DNA of 32,808 bases from Micrococcales bacterium (GTDB lineage Bacteria; Actinomycetota; Actinomycetes; Actinomycetales; Cellulomonadaceae): positions 1 to 32,808 of the forward strand of contig WRET01000035.1 in NCBI GenBank assembly GCA_009779195.1, written 5' to 3'. Positions 14,301 to 22,841 of the stretch are shown here, piece by piece. Within the stretch, counting starts at the first letter, position 1, and each line of letters starts with the position of its first letter. A model generated the notes under the pieces. It made no database searches. It was not told the DNA's origin and saw nothing but the letters and a program-made list of their open reading frames with translations. The translations under genes and the position numbers were made by a program.

Positions 14301-15632
14301 TTAGGCGCCGGAGCCGCGGACGAGGGCGCGGTAGCCCCATTTGGTGAGGTCTACTGCGGCGCCGGGGGTGAGGGTGATGTGGTCGCCGGTGGTGAAGTCG
14401 GTCCAGGGGCCGGTGTAGGGGCCGTCGGTGAGGCTGACGGAGCGGCGTTGGGGGGAAAGGTTGGCGACCATGAGGATGGCGTCGTCGTTGAGGGACGACT
14501 GGCGGGTGAAGGCCAGGACGCGGGAGGGTTTGGAGGTGCGGACTTCGACCATGGGGGCGCCCCAGGTGCCGTTCCACAGGGAGGAGTTGGCTTTCTTGAG
14601 GGCGATGAGGCGGCGGTAGAGCTCGCTCATGGGGTGGTCGTGCCATCCGGGCTGGTCGGCGTCGAAGAAGGCGTCGAAGAAGGCCCGGCGGCGTTCGTCC
14701 TCGGGGCCGTCGTAGACCAGGGGGATTCCTTCGGAGAGCATCGACAAGACGACTGCGACCTCTTGGGCGCCGCCGAACTGGTGAGGAGTGCTGCTGTCCC
14801 ACGAGTTCTGGTCGTGGTCGGTGACGAAGAGCAGGCGCATGGCGTCGGCGCGGTACGCCTTGGTGTTCCAGGCGTAGTACGAACGCAGGGCGTTGGCGTT
14901 GGCGTCACCGTCGGCGACAGCGCGCATCGCTTCGGCCCACGACCAGCAGCAGGTGGCGTCGAAAGCACGGTCGTGCAGCTCGCGCGACTCCCACTCGGCG
15001 AGCAGGAACACCGGGCGCACGGCGTCGAGGGCCGACCTGGCGCGTTCCCAGAAATCTGTGGGGACCAGCCCGGCGATATCGCACCGGAAACCGTCGAGCT
15101 CGACCTCCCGGACCCAGTGGACCATGGCGTCGACCATGTAGTCGCGCACAGCAGGGACCGAGTAGTCCAGGTCGACGATGTCGTCCCAGCCCCACGGGGC
15201 CGGGCCCAGGTCGCCTTTCCAGTCGTGGCAGTACCAGTCGGGGTGCTCGGCGACGAGCGCGCAGTCGCAGGCGGTGTGGCTGGCCACCCAGTCGACGATG
15301 ACGTGCATGCCCAGGTCGTGGGCCGCGCCGACGAACGCCCGCAGGTCCTCGACGGTACCCAGCTCAGGGTCGACCTGGTAGTAGTCGCGCACCGCGTACG
15401 GGCTGCCCTTCGAACGGCCGACCGTGTGCACCGGTTGCAGCCACAAGATCGACACACCCAGGTCGGCCAGACGAGGCAGGTGCGCCACCGCCGCCGCGAA
15501 CGTGCCCTGCGGGGTGAACTCGCGGGTGTTGACCTCGTACACCGTGGCGTCGCGGGACCAGTCGGGGTGGACCAGCCCCACGTCGGACGGGCGCTGGCGG
15601 TGCACCTGGACGGTCGCGGCCCGGTCGTCCAT
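14301..15632 (-). CDS. GH13 alpha-amylase-family enzyme (intracellular)
   Basis: 443 residues with a GH13 (beta/alpha)8 barrel and a short C-terminal beta domain. The nucleophile D185 is in DGFRCDIAG, the acid/base E213 in LLAEWE, and the third carboxylate D274 in FVTDHDQN. Conserved region I appears as HVIVDWVASHT. There is no signal peptide and no carbohydrate-binding module, so it should act on imported malto-oligosaccharides in the cytoplasm. Exact specificity (glucosidase, transferase or amylase) cannot be read from sequence. The ATG at 15632 is preferred because GGAGGAGG lies 10 nt upstream. An ATG at 15671 overlapping the previous stop is possible, but would place that ribosome site inside the coding sequence. 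It is the last gene of the maltose operon. Confidence 0.88.
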   Translation of the reverse strand: MDDRAATVQVHRQRPSDVGLVHPDWSRDATVYEVNTREFTPQGTFAAAVAHLPRLADLGVSILWLQPVHTVGRSKGSPYAVRDYYQVDPELGTVEDLRAFVGAAHDLGMHVIVDWVASHTACDCALVAEHPDWYCHDWKGDLGPAPWGWDDIVDLDYSVPAVRDYMVDAMVHWVREVELDGFRCDIAGLVPTDFWERARSALDAVRPVFLLAEWESRELHDRAFDATCCWSWAEAMRAVADGDANANALRSYYAWNTKAYRADAMRLLFVTDHDQNSWDSSTPHQFGGAQEVAVVLSMLSEGIPLVYDGPEDERRRAFFDAFFDADQPGWHDHPMSELYRRLIALKKANSSLWNGTWGAPMVEVRTSKPSRVLAFTRQSSLNDDAILMVANLSPQRRSVSLTDGPYTGPWTDFTTGDHITLTPGAAVDLTKWGYRALVRGSGA

Positions 15633-15667
15633 GTGCCCGAAACCTCCTCCGCGATGTTCACGCAGGG

Positions 15668-17572
15668 TCATTCCAGCACCCACACCGCCGCTCCTGGACC
15701 GGACGCTGCGAGCGCCAGGTCGTCGGCGACTCCGCTTGCCACGATGCTGCCAGAGGTCGGGTCGTCAGGCACTGCGGCGCTCGCCTGGGCGGCTGACGAC
15801 AGCCCCAGACCCGACAGCGGCAGGCTCACCGGACCGTGCGGCCCACGGGCCACGTGGACGAGGACCCGCTGGTCAGGGTGCTCACGCAGGTATGTCACCG
15901 AGTCGTGGCCAGCATCGACGAAACGCAGGCTCCCACGCCGCAGGGCGACCAGGTTGCGGCGCAAGGCGGTCCAGGTGCGGTACGCGGCGAGGGTGGGTGC
16001 GTCGATACGGGCCAGGTCCGCCCGGTTGCCGTCCCACGGGTACGGGGTGCGTGAGTGCTCACCGCTGCGCCCGGTCATCCCCAGCTCGTCGCCGCAGAAG
16101 ATGCTCGGCACCCCAGGCATCGTCATCTGCAGGGCCAGACCGACCAGGTGGGCGGCCCGGCCAGCCCCGGCGGCGTCAGCGTGCCCACTGTCTCCCCCGC
16201 CGGTCACTGTGCGGAACCGGGGGGTGTCGTGCGAGTCCAGGTGCAGGGTCGAGGCGAGCCACGACCTCCACGGCGCCCCAGCGTGGATCTCGCGCATCGT
16301 CGCCACGAGCGCCTGCCCGCCCAGGCGCGGGATCGCGACGGGCAGGCCCAGGTACTGCATTCCCGCAGCGGCGGCAGGACTGTTGAGCCAGGTCCACACG
16401 GGCCGGGTAAAACCGGAGTAGTCCATGGTGCCGTGCCAGCCGTCGCCGTCGATGTCACCGTCTCTGGCAGCGTCGTGGCCGGCCTCGGCCAACAACCACG
16501 CGTCGCGGTGGTGTGCGGCCATGGTGGCGCGGACCGTACGTGCCACCTCGTGGGCGACGTCGGTGGGGCCCAGCCGGCCGACCATGTTCGCCACGTCGAT
16601 CCGCCACCCGTCGAGGCCGAAGTCCAGCCATCGGGCGACCACCGACCCCGGGCCTTCGTACAGCTCGTGGCGCAGGTGGCTCGATGTGTGGTTGAGCTTG
16701 GGCAGGGACGGGATGTTCCACCACGACACGTAGTCGTGAGGGTGCGAGCGGAACAGGTAGAACCCGACGCAGGGCCGGTCGAGGTCGGCCTGGGCGCAGA
16801 TGAACCACTCGTGGGTCGACCCGGTGTGGTTGAGGGTCAGGTCGCCGACCACCCGGATCCCGCGGGCGTGGGCCGCTGTGAGCAGGCGCGCCAGCGCTTC
16901 GTCGCCGCCGAGCGCCTGGTCGACGTGGTCAAAGCTCGCCGCGTCGTAGCGGTGCACCGACCCGGCGGTGAACACCGGGGTCATGTACAAGGTCGTGGCC
17001 GACAGGTCGTCCAAGACGTCCAGGTGGGCGGCGATCCCGTCGAGGTCGCCGCCGTACCACTGCCGGGCCGAGTGGTGCTCGCGCTCGTCGACGTCGTCGT
17101 CCCAGGCGGCCGGGTCCGCCCACCCCGGGGTTTCGTGTGGTGCTGAGCGTGCGAACCTGTCGGGGAACACCTGGTAGACGATCTGGTCGGCGATCCAGTC
17201 TGGGGGTGGGTCCGCTGTGGAGATCCGGAAGTCGTACGCGTCAGCCACGTCGCGGTCCCACACGCCTGAGGCGTTGAGCCAGCGGTAGCCGTCACCTGCC
17301 AGCAAGAAGCGGTAGTGGTTGAGCTGGTGGTCACAGGTGACCTCGGCGGTGAACCAGGCGCCGGTGCCGTCGCAGGTGTCCAGCGTCGCACGTGTGACCA
17401 CCGGCTCGGCGTCGCGCCACCGCCGCAGGTAGACCTCGGTCTCGTCCGCTGGTTTGCCGGGGGTCGACGGGACCCAGACCCGTACCGGGACGGTGTCGCC
17501 GATACCCGGTGGCGGGCCGGGCGTGTACAGGGGCGAACCGTCGTGGTGGGGCGAGCCAAGAAGGTCGCTCAT
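15668..17572 (-). CDS. GH13 neopullulanase/cyclomaltodextrinase-like glycosidase
   Basis: 634 residues. Residues 1-130 form a beta-rich N-terminal domain of the CBM34 kind found in maltogenic amylases, neopullulanases and cyclomaltodextrinases. The barrel begins at DWIADQIVYQVFPDRFA. Catalytic residues are D326 (DGWRIDVANM), E363 (LLAEAGHDA) and D449 (LDSHDTPRF). A C-terminal beta domain ends the protein. No signal peptide is present, which fits degradation of maltodextrins or cyclodextrins after uptake. The ATG overlaps the malG stop as ATGA, so translation is coupled to the permease gene. Confidence 0.9.
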   Translation of the reverse strand: MSDLLGSPHHDGSPLYTPGPPPGIGDTVPVRVWVPSTPGKPADETEVYLRRWRDAEPVVTRATLDTCDGTGAWFTAEVTCDHQLNHYRFLLAGDGYRWLNASGVWDRDVADAYDFRISTADPPPDWIADQIVYQVFPDRFARSAPHETPGWADPAAWDDDVDEREHHSARQWYGGDLDGIAAHLDVLDDLSATTLYMTPVFTAGSVHRYDAASFDHVDQALGGDEALARLLTAAHARGIRVVGDLTLNHTGSTHEWFICAQADLDRPCVGFYLFRSHPHDYVSWWNIPSLPKLNHTSSHLRHELYEGPGSVVARWLDFGLDGWRIDVANMVGRLGPTDVAHEVARTVRATMAAHHRDAWLLAEAGHDAARDGDIDGDGWHGTMDYSGFTRPVWTWLNSPAAAAGMQYLGLPVAIPRLGGQALVATMREIHAGAPWRSWLASTLHLDSHDTPRFRTVTGGGDSGHADAAGAGRAAHLVGLALQMTMPGVPSIFCGDELGMTGRSGEHSRTPYPWDGNRADLARIDAPTLAAYRTWTALRRNLVALRRGSLRFVDAGHDSVTYLREHPDQRVLVHVARGPHGPVSLPLSGLGLSSAAQASAAVPDDPTSGSIVASGVADDLALAASGPGAAVWVLE

Positions 17573-18486
17573 CCCTTCACCGACCCGGCTGTGATGCCTC
17601 CGACGATGTAGCGCTGCAAGTACTGGAACAAGATGATGACAGGCAGGGCCACGACGACCGACGCCGCGGCGAACCACCCCAGGTTGTTGGACATATCGCC
17701 CATGAGCACCCCGTACATACCGACCGAGACTGTCTTGACGCCGGTCGAGCGCAAGAAGATCGACGCGAGCAGGAACTCTGCGATCACCCCGACGAAGACC
17801 AGCAGGCCGGTGATGACGAGGATAGGCCGCAGCAACGGCAGCAAGATGCGGAAGAACAACCCGGCGTGGCTGGCTCCGTCGATCTTCGCCGCCTCGTCCA
17901 GCTCTTTGGGGATCGTGTCGAACGTGCCTTTGATGAGCCACACCTGGCCCAGCGACCCACCCATCATGACCAAGATGTACCCGGCGAGGGTGTCCAGCCC
18001 GAGCTCGGGGACGACCTGCCCGACGGTCGAGAAGATCCTGAACAGCGCCACAGTCGCCAGGATCTGCGGGAACATCTGGATGAGCAGCAAGGTCAGCAGC
18101 CCGGCGCGACGTCCTTTGAACCGCAGGCGGGAGAACGCGAACGCTGCGAGCGTCGAGAAGAACACCTGCATGACGACGACCACGGAGGCGACGATCACCG
18201 TGTTGCCCAGCCACTGGAAGAACGGCCTCTGCTTGTTGTTGGCGAGCTCTTGGAACCAGACGAGAGAGAAGTCGCGCGGGATGAGCTCGGTCGTGGCGAT
18301 CGACCCCAGAGGGTTGACCGACGCGGAGAAGATGTACAGCACCGGGATCAGGGCGTAGACCACCGCGAGGATCCCGATCACGTGGCGCCAGCCCAGCTCA
18401 CGCCACCACCGCAGGCCGTGGACCTTGTCAGGACCTGCGACGACAGGCTTACGCGGTTTGGCGGTTTTCGCTGCTGCGCTCATCAT
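17569..18486 (-). CDS. malG: Maltose/maltodextrin ABC transporter permease MalG
   Basis: 305 residues with six predicted membrane segments. The permease EAA loop that docks the ATPase is DEAAKIDGASHAGLFFRILLP near residue 197. A basic N-terminal tail precedes the first membrane segment. It works with MalF and the MalE-type lipoprotein to import malto-oligosaccharides. The start overlaps the malF stop (ATGATGA), and its own stop overlaps the next amylase start. No ATP-binding subunit is encoded in the window, so a shared MsmK/MalK-type ATPase from elsewhere is expected. Confidence 0.93.
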   Translation of the reverse strand: MMSAAAKTAKPRKPVVAGPDKVHGLRWWRELGWRHVIGILAVVYALIPVLYIFSASVNPLGSIATTELIPRDFSLVWFQELANNKQRPFFQWLGNTVIVASVVVVMQVFFSTLAAFAFSRLRFKGRRAGLLTLLLIQMFPQILATVALFRIFSTVGQVVPELGLDTLAGYILVMMGGSLGQVWLIKGTFDTIPKELDEAAKIDGASHAGLFFRILLPLLRPILVITGLLVFVGVIAEFLLASIFLRSTGVKTVSVGMYGVLMGDMSNNLGWFAAASVVVALPVIILFQYLQRYIVGGITAGSVKG

Positions 18487-20093
18487 CAGTTCACATCCTC
18501 CAAGAAGCGGGTGGCCCGGAACTGGATGGCCGCGATCACACCAGTCAAGATGAACAGCACCACCGAGACCGCTGCTGCGAAGCCGATCTGCTGGCCGCTG
18601 GTCCCGAACGCCAGCCGGTAGGTGTAGCTGATGAGGATGTCCGTGCCGCCGGCAGTGGGGTTGTCCGAGCTGAACGGACCGCCACGGGTGAGCAGCTGGA
18701 TGGCGTTGAAGTTGTTGAAGTTGAAGGCGAACGCTGAGACCAGCAGCGGCGCGACCGACACCAGCAGCAGCGGGAAGGTGATCTTGCGGAACTGGGTGAA
18801 CCCGCTGGCCCCGTCGATCGCAGCAGCTTCTTTCAGGTCACCGGGGATCGACTGCAGCGCACCGGTGCAGACCAAGAACATGTACGGGAAGCCCATCCAC
18901 AGGTTCGTGGCGATGACGGCGAACCGTGCTGGCCACATCTCGCCCAGCCAGTTGACGTGGATCCCGAGCATCTCGTTGATCAGCCCGAACCGCTGGTTCC
19001 AGAAACCGGCCCACACCATGAGGGAGATGAACCCAGGGATGGCGTACGGCAAGATCAACGCCGAACGGTAGAACCTCTGGAAGCGCAGCCGCGGGTCGTT
19101 GAGGACGATCGCCAGCCCCAGGCCCAAGAAGAACGTCAGGCCCACCGACGCCGTGGCGAAGATGACGGTCCACAAGAAGATCGAGAAGAACGGGCCGGTG
19201 ATCCGCGAGTCGGTGAACATCCGCTTGTAGTTGAACGTCCCGATGTTCTCGCCCCAGGACTGGCTCGACAGCCGTCTGCCGTCGGAGTCGACGAAGAACG
19301 ACCGGTCACCAGACTCCGAGCGCTGCGGCGTGTACACCGCGCCGGTGTCGGTGTTGGTGATCGTGTCAGCGGCTTTGTCGTAGACCAGCGGGGTGCGCAT
19401 GGTGATCGCCTGGAACCCCTGGACCTTGATGACCTCGTTGTCCCCGGCCGGGACAGTAAACCCATCGAGCGGCTGGTTCGCCCCGGAGATCGTGTTGATC
19501 TGCTCGCGGTTCAGCATGGTCCAGCCGTCTGCGGCGGTGACCAGCCCGTTCTCGACGGTGACAGAAGCCGGGTCGAGCGCGGTGAAGTCTGTCTCGGTGC
19601 CGCGGTAGACGTCGTCGGTCTTGGTGTCCACGAGGAAGAACGCGAACGGTCCGGAGGTCGGCGTCCCTTGGGTGCCCACCGCCAGGGAGTACACGGCGCC
19701 GCCTTCGACCTGCACGGCCGAGGTCCCCACGATCCGCACGACGGCCTCGGCTTTGGAGCTGCGGGTACCGTCACCATAGTTCGTCGTCGACAGCTGGAAC
19801 GTCAGCATGATCGGGTAGATCAAGAACAGCACCAGCATGAGCACGCCGGGCAGCAAATATTTGGCCGGGATCGCGCGTTTGGTGGCGTAGACCGCCACGA
19901 GGAGCGCCGCGACAGCCACCAAGACTGCCAAGAACCCCCACTGCTTGGTGGCCACCACCGCGGGCAGCACCGAGATGAGCACTGCTGCGATCAGCGCCAG
20001 GGCGACGACCTTGAGCACGTACACACCCGTGGCCGCACGTGGCCGCCGCTTACGCGCAGCTGGCTCGGTGGGAGGCACGTCGGTGACCGTCAC
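18486..20093 (-). CDS. malF: Maltose/maltodextrin ABC transporter permease MalF with large external loop
   Basis: 535 residues, longer than typical sugar permeases of about 300. Three membrane segments lie in the first 100 residues. A soluble external loop of about 200 residues (roughly 105-300) follows, comparable to the P2 loop of enteric MalF that contacts the binding protein. The remaining membrane segments follow. The EAA motif is EAAAIDGASGFTQFRKITFP near residue 418. The start is GTG at 20093 with GAGGAG upstream. It follows malE after 63 nt that contain a strong hairpin, and it overlaps malG. Confidence 0.93.
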   Translation of the reverse strand: MTVTDVPPTEPAARKRRPRAATGVYVLKVVALALIAAVLISVLPAVVATKQWGFLAVLVAVAALLVAVYATKRAIPAKYLLPGVLMLVLFLIYPIMLTFQLSTTNYGDGTRSSKAEAVVRIVGTSAVQVEGGAVYSLAVGTQGTPTSGPFAFFLVDTKTDDVYRGTETDFTALDPASVTVENGLVTAADGWTMLNREQINTISGANQPLDGFTVPAGDNEVIKVQGFQAITMRTPLVYDKAADTITNTDTGAVYTPQRSESGDRSFFVDSDGRRLSSQSWGENIGTFNYKRMFTDSRITGPFFSIFLWTVIFATASVGLTFFLGLGLAIVLNDPRLRFQRFYRSALILPYAIPGFISLMVWAGFWNQRFGLINEMLGIHVNWLGEMWPARFAVIATNLWMGFPYMFLVCTGALQSIPGDLKEAAAIDGASGFTQFRKITFPLLLVSVAPLLVSAFAFNFNNFNAIQLLTRGGPFSSDNPTAGGTDILISYTYRLAFGTSGQQIGFAAAVSVVLFILTGVIAAIQFRATRFLEDVN

Positions 20094-20115
20094 AGCTACT
20101 CCTCGACGACGGGGT

Positions 20116-20146
20116 GTGGGGGGCCTGGTGAGACCAGGCCCCCCAC
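20116..20146 (-). terminator. Perfect 14-bp stem-loop between malE and malF (attenuator or mRNA-stabilising hairpin)
   Basis: GTGGGGGGCCTGGT (20116-20129), loop GAG, ACCAGGCCCCCCAC (20133-20146): a perfect, very GC-rich stem. It starts 11 nt after the malE stop and has no clear U-tract. In this position it could partly end transcription or protect the malE 3' end, giving more binding protein than permease. Confidence 0.75.
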
Positions 20147-20156
20147 GAACCGGGGA

Positions 20157-21431
20157 TCAGGACTTGGCGATCGCTGCTGTGATCGTCGCAGCGGCCTTCT
20201 TCATCTCAGTCGCCGCGTCTTTGCCGCCCACGATGTTCGCGTAGGCCACGCCCAGCGGGGTCCACACCTGGTCCATCGCGGGGATAGCAGGCATCGGGGC
20301 TGCTGCGTCTGCGGCCTGGGCGAAGGTGTCCATGTCGGGGTTGTCGGCCGCGACCGCGTCACGGACCGCCGTCATGGCCGGAGGCCGGTTCTCGGCCTCG
20401 AACAATGTCGTCATCGCTTCGGTCGTGTTGAGCCCGCCAGCGGTGGTTCCGGTGACGAACGCCTGGGCGAAGTTCTTGTTCTTGCCGTTGGACGCGATGA
20501 AGAACGAGTTCACCCCGGCGAACGGCTGGGCAGGGTCCATCCCTGCGAAACCGGGGATCGGTTCGAGGGTGTACCCGTCGGCGCCCAGACCTTTACGCAC
20601 GTCGGCCAGCGCCCACGGCCCGGAGATCAAGCAGCCAGCTTTCTTGCCGGCGAACAGCGCCACGGAGTTGTCCGCGGAGATCGAGGTCGACAGCACACCG
20701 GCCTTGCCCAGCTCTCCGATCTTCTTCCCTGCCGCGATACCGGCATCGGTGCCCACGCCGAGGTCGTCGGGGTTGTACGAACCGTCTGCGGTGGTACCGA
20801 ACAGGTACCCACCGGCCGACGTGTACAGCGGCTGCATGTGATAGGGGTCACCGTCGGTGCCCACAGGCACGTTCAGCACCGACTCGACCTTGTTGGCGTC
20901 CTTGGCGGCCTGGCCTGCGGCAATCGCGTCGTCGAGCGTGGCGAACTTCGTGTCGCCGACGGCCTCTTTGTTGCAGAACAGCGCGATCGTCTCGATCGAG
21001 TACGGCACGCCGTAGAGCTGGCCGTTGTAGGTCACTGCCTGGATGGACTTCTCTGAGTACATCGCGACGGTGTCTTGGCTGAGCTGGACGGGGTCGACCG
21101 AACCGTTCGCCACGAGCTGGCCCAGCCAATCGTGGGCACCGACGACGATGTCAGGACCGTTGCCCGCCTGGTTCGCGGTGATGAAATCAGCCCTCACGTT
21201 GACGATCGCCTGGACGCCGACCGTGATGCCGTTCGCCTTGCCGAACTCCGCGGCGACAGCCTTGATCGCGGGGAGCCGAACCTCGTCAGTCCAGATGACG
21301 AGCTGCTCGTTTCCGCGGACGGGTTTTTCGTCGGTAGCGGTGGGGCTGGCGTCGTTACCGCTGCTGCCGCACGCTGTCGCCAGCAGCACGACCGCGGCGG
21401 CTGCCGCCACTGTCTGCATGATCCTGCGCAT
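20157..21431 (-). CDS. malE: Maltose/maltodextrin-binding lipoprotein MalE
   Basis: 424 residues. This is the extracellular solute-binding protein of the maltose ABC importer. A lipoprotein signal peptide ends in LLATAC with the acylated cysteine at residue 21, followed by a Ser/Gly/Asp linker. The mature part has family-1 binding-protein blocks such as LVIWTDEVRLPAIKAVAAEF, VVGAHDWLGQLVANGSVDP and ISGPWALADVRKGLG. The ATG at 21431 is preferred: GAAGGGAAA precedes it at normal spacing and it gives a standard signal peptide. It is the first gene of the operon malE-malF-malG-GH13-GH13. Confidence 0.94.
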   Translation of the reverse strand: MRRIMQTVAAAAAVVLLATACGSSGNDASPTATDEKPVRGNEQLVIWTDEVRLPAIKAVAAEFGKANGITVGVQAIVNVRADFITANQAGNGPDIVVGAHDWLGQLVANGSVDPVQLSQDTVAMYSEKSIQAVTYNGQLYGVPYSIETIALFCNKEAVGDTKFATLDDAIAAGQAAKDANKVESVLNVPVGTDGDPYHMQPLYTSAGGYLFGTTADGSYNPDDLGVGTDAGIAAGKKIGELGKAGVLSTSISADNSVALFAGKKAGCLISGPWALADVRKGLGADGYTLEPIPGFAGMDPAQPFAGVNSFFIASNGKNKNFAQAFVTGTTAGGLNTTEAMTTLFEAENRPPAMTAVRDAVAADNPDMDTFAQAADAAAPMPAIPAMDQVWTPLGVAYANIVGGKDAATEMKKAAATITAAIAKS

Positions 21432-21518
21432 CGAAGTATTTCCCTTCATCGGTCGGGCGTGCGGCCAATCCGACCTATTACGGATCGCGGCGCGCGACTC
21501 TACAGCTGTGGTCCCATG

Positions 21519-21547
21519 AATATATCCAGGCATTTCACCGCCCGCAA
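21519..21547 (-). promoter_or_regulatory. Probable promoter of the maltose operon
   Basis: On the minus strand, TTGCGG (21547-21542) and TATATT (21524-21519) are 17 nt apart, a good sigma70-type match. This predicts a leader of about 80 nt before malE. The upstream region 21550-21640 is AT-rich for this genome and contains a small palindrome, ACGA-TTAG-TCGT (21621-21632). I see no clear LacI/MalR operator, and no regulator gene is adjacent. Confidence 0.55.
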
Positions 21548-21703
21548 ACGCTCGTGCTCCCCGTGACTCAACCGTGACCTCGGCGTGCTTCTAGCGGACT
21601 ATATACACACGTTTGTCGAGACGATTAGTCGTATTTTTCCCGCCAAACCGGTCGACGTCATTGGTCGGGTCCACCGGGCCGTCGTGCACCCAAACGGCTG
21701 AGC

Positions 21704-22837
21704 TCAGCCACCGGAGACGGATGCCTCAGCCTCGCGCAGGTTCGCCTCGAAAGCCTCCGACAGGCCGCGTGAGTCCAGCCAGCCGTCCGGCAACGCTGGA
21801 CGTTTCGGCGACCCGGCCCGGCCACGCGGACCTTCGGCGCCCGGACCGGGGTAGCTCTGGTCGAGGTCCAGCTGGGCCAGCAGACCGTCTAGCTCAGCCA
21901 GCGTCGAGACCCTCGCCAGCGCAGCGCGCATCGGACCGCCCACGACATACCCCTTGAAGTACCAGGCCATGTGCTTGCGCAGGTCACGTAGGGCTTTGTC
22001 TTCGGAGGGGAACGCGGCGACCATGAGCTCGGCGTGCCTGCGGACCATAGCGGCGACCTCACGCATCCCGGGGCGCACACGCTCGTCACGGCCGTCGAAC
22101 GCTGCGGCGAGGTCGGCGAACAGCCACGGGCGCCCTTGGCAGCCGCGCCCGACCACCACCCCGTCGCAGCCGGTGTGGGCGACCATGGCCAGCGCGTCTT
22201 CGGCGCTCCAGATATCGCCGTTGCCGAGGACCGGCACATCGAGGGCTTGTTTGAGCGCAGCGATCGTGTCCCAGTCGGCCGCCCCCGAGTAGTGCTGGGC
22301 GGCGGTGCGCCCGTGCAGGGCGACAGCGGCGACCCCAGCGTCCTGGGCGGCGAGCCCGGCTTCGAGGTAGGTCAGGTGCTCGTGGTCGATACCGGTGCGC
22401 ATCTTCACCGTCACCGGGACACGGCCGGCCGCGGTGACAGCGGCGGTGACGATGGCGGCGAACAAGGCGTGTTTCCACGGCAGGGCCGCTCCCCCGCCGC
22501 GCCGGGTGACTTTGGGCACCGGGCAGCCGAAGTTCAGGTCGATGTGGTCAGCGCGGTCCTCGTCGACCAAGATCCGCACCGCCGCGGCGACGGTGGCCGG
22601 GTCCACGCCGTAGACCTGCACAGAGCGGACTGGCTCGTCGGGCCCGGGCGTGATGATCCGCAGCGCCTCCGGGTTGCGCTCGACCAGCGCCCGGCTGGTC
22701 ACCATCTCTGCGACGCACAACCCCGCGCCTTGTTCGCGGCACAGGCGCCGGAACGCCGCGTTGGTCACTCCGGCCATCGGGGCGAGCACGACCGGAGGCA
22801 CCACCTCGACCGGCCCGATCCGCAACGGGCCTGCCAT
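21704..22837 (-). CDS. dusB: tRNA-dihydrouridine synthase DusB
   Basis: 377 residues. This FMN- and NADPH-dependent enzyme reduces uridines in the tRNA D-loop or nearby positions. The N-terminal FMN-binding TIM barrel shows LAPMAGVTNAAFRRLCREQG, the active-site loop NFGCPVPKVTRRGGGAALP with the catalytic Cys, VPVTVKMRTGID, and the phosphate site GVVVGRGCQGRPWLF. A helical C-terminal domain follows. The start at 22837 lies 4 nt after the glyS stop, with GGAG inside the glyS end, so translation is coupled. The in-frame ATG at 22876 would overlap glyS and lacks support. Confidence 0.94.
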   Translation of the reverse strand: MAGPLRIGPVEVVPPVVLAPMAGVTNAAFRRLCREQGAGLCVAEMVTSRALVERNPEALRIITPGPDEPVRSVQVYGVDPATVAAAVRILVDEDRADHIDLNFGCPVPKVTRRGGGAALPWKHALFAAIVTAAVTAAGRVPVTVKMRTGIDHEHLTYLEAGLAAQDAGVAAVALHGRTAAQHYSGAADWDTIAALKQALDVPVLGNGDIWSAEDALAMVAHTGCDGVVVGRGCQGRPWLFADLAAAFDGRDERVRPGMREVAAMVRRHAELMVAAFPSEDKALRDLRKHMAWYFKGYVVGGPMRAALARVSTLAELDGLLAQLDLDQSYPGPGAEGPRGRAGSPKRPALPDGWLDSRGLSEAFEANLREAEASVSGG

Positions 22838-22841
22838 GGGG

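Noticed and set aside
14379..16421. Plus-strand frame of 680 codons opposite the two GH13 genes
   Set aside because: Antisense to two clear enzymes; composition (Gly/Val/Asp-rich, then Arg/Pro-rich) is typical of the complementary strand of high-GC coding DNA.
15668..18214. Long minus-strand frame of 848 codons extending the neopullulanase upstream
   Set aside because: The upstream part is an Arg/His-rich shadow of malG. The true start is the ATGA overlap at 17572.
17509..18621. Plus-strand frame of 370 codons opposite malG
   Set aside because: Low-complexity Asp/Arg/Glu/His composition antisense to a well-supported permease gene.
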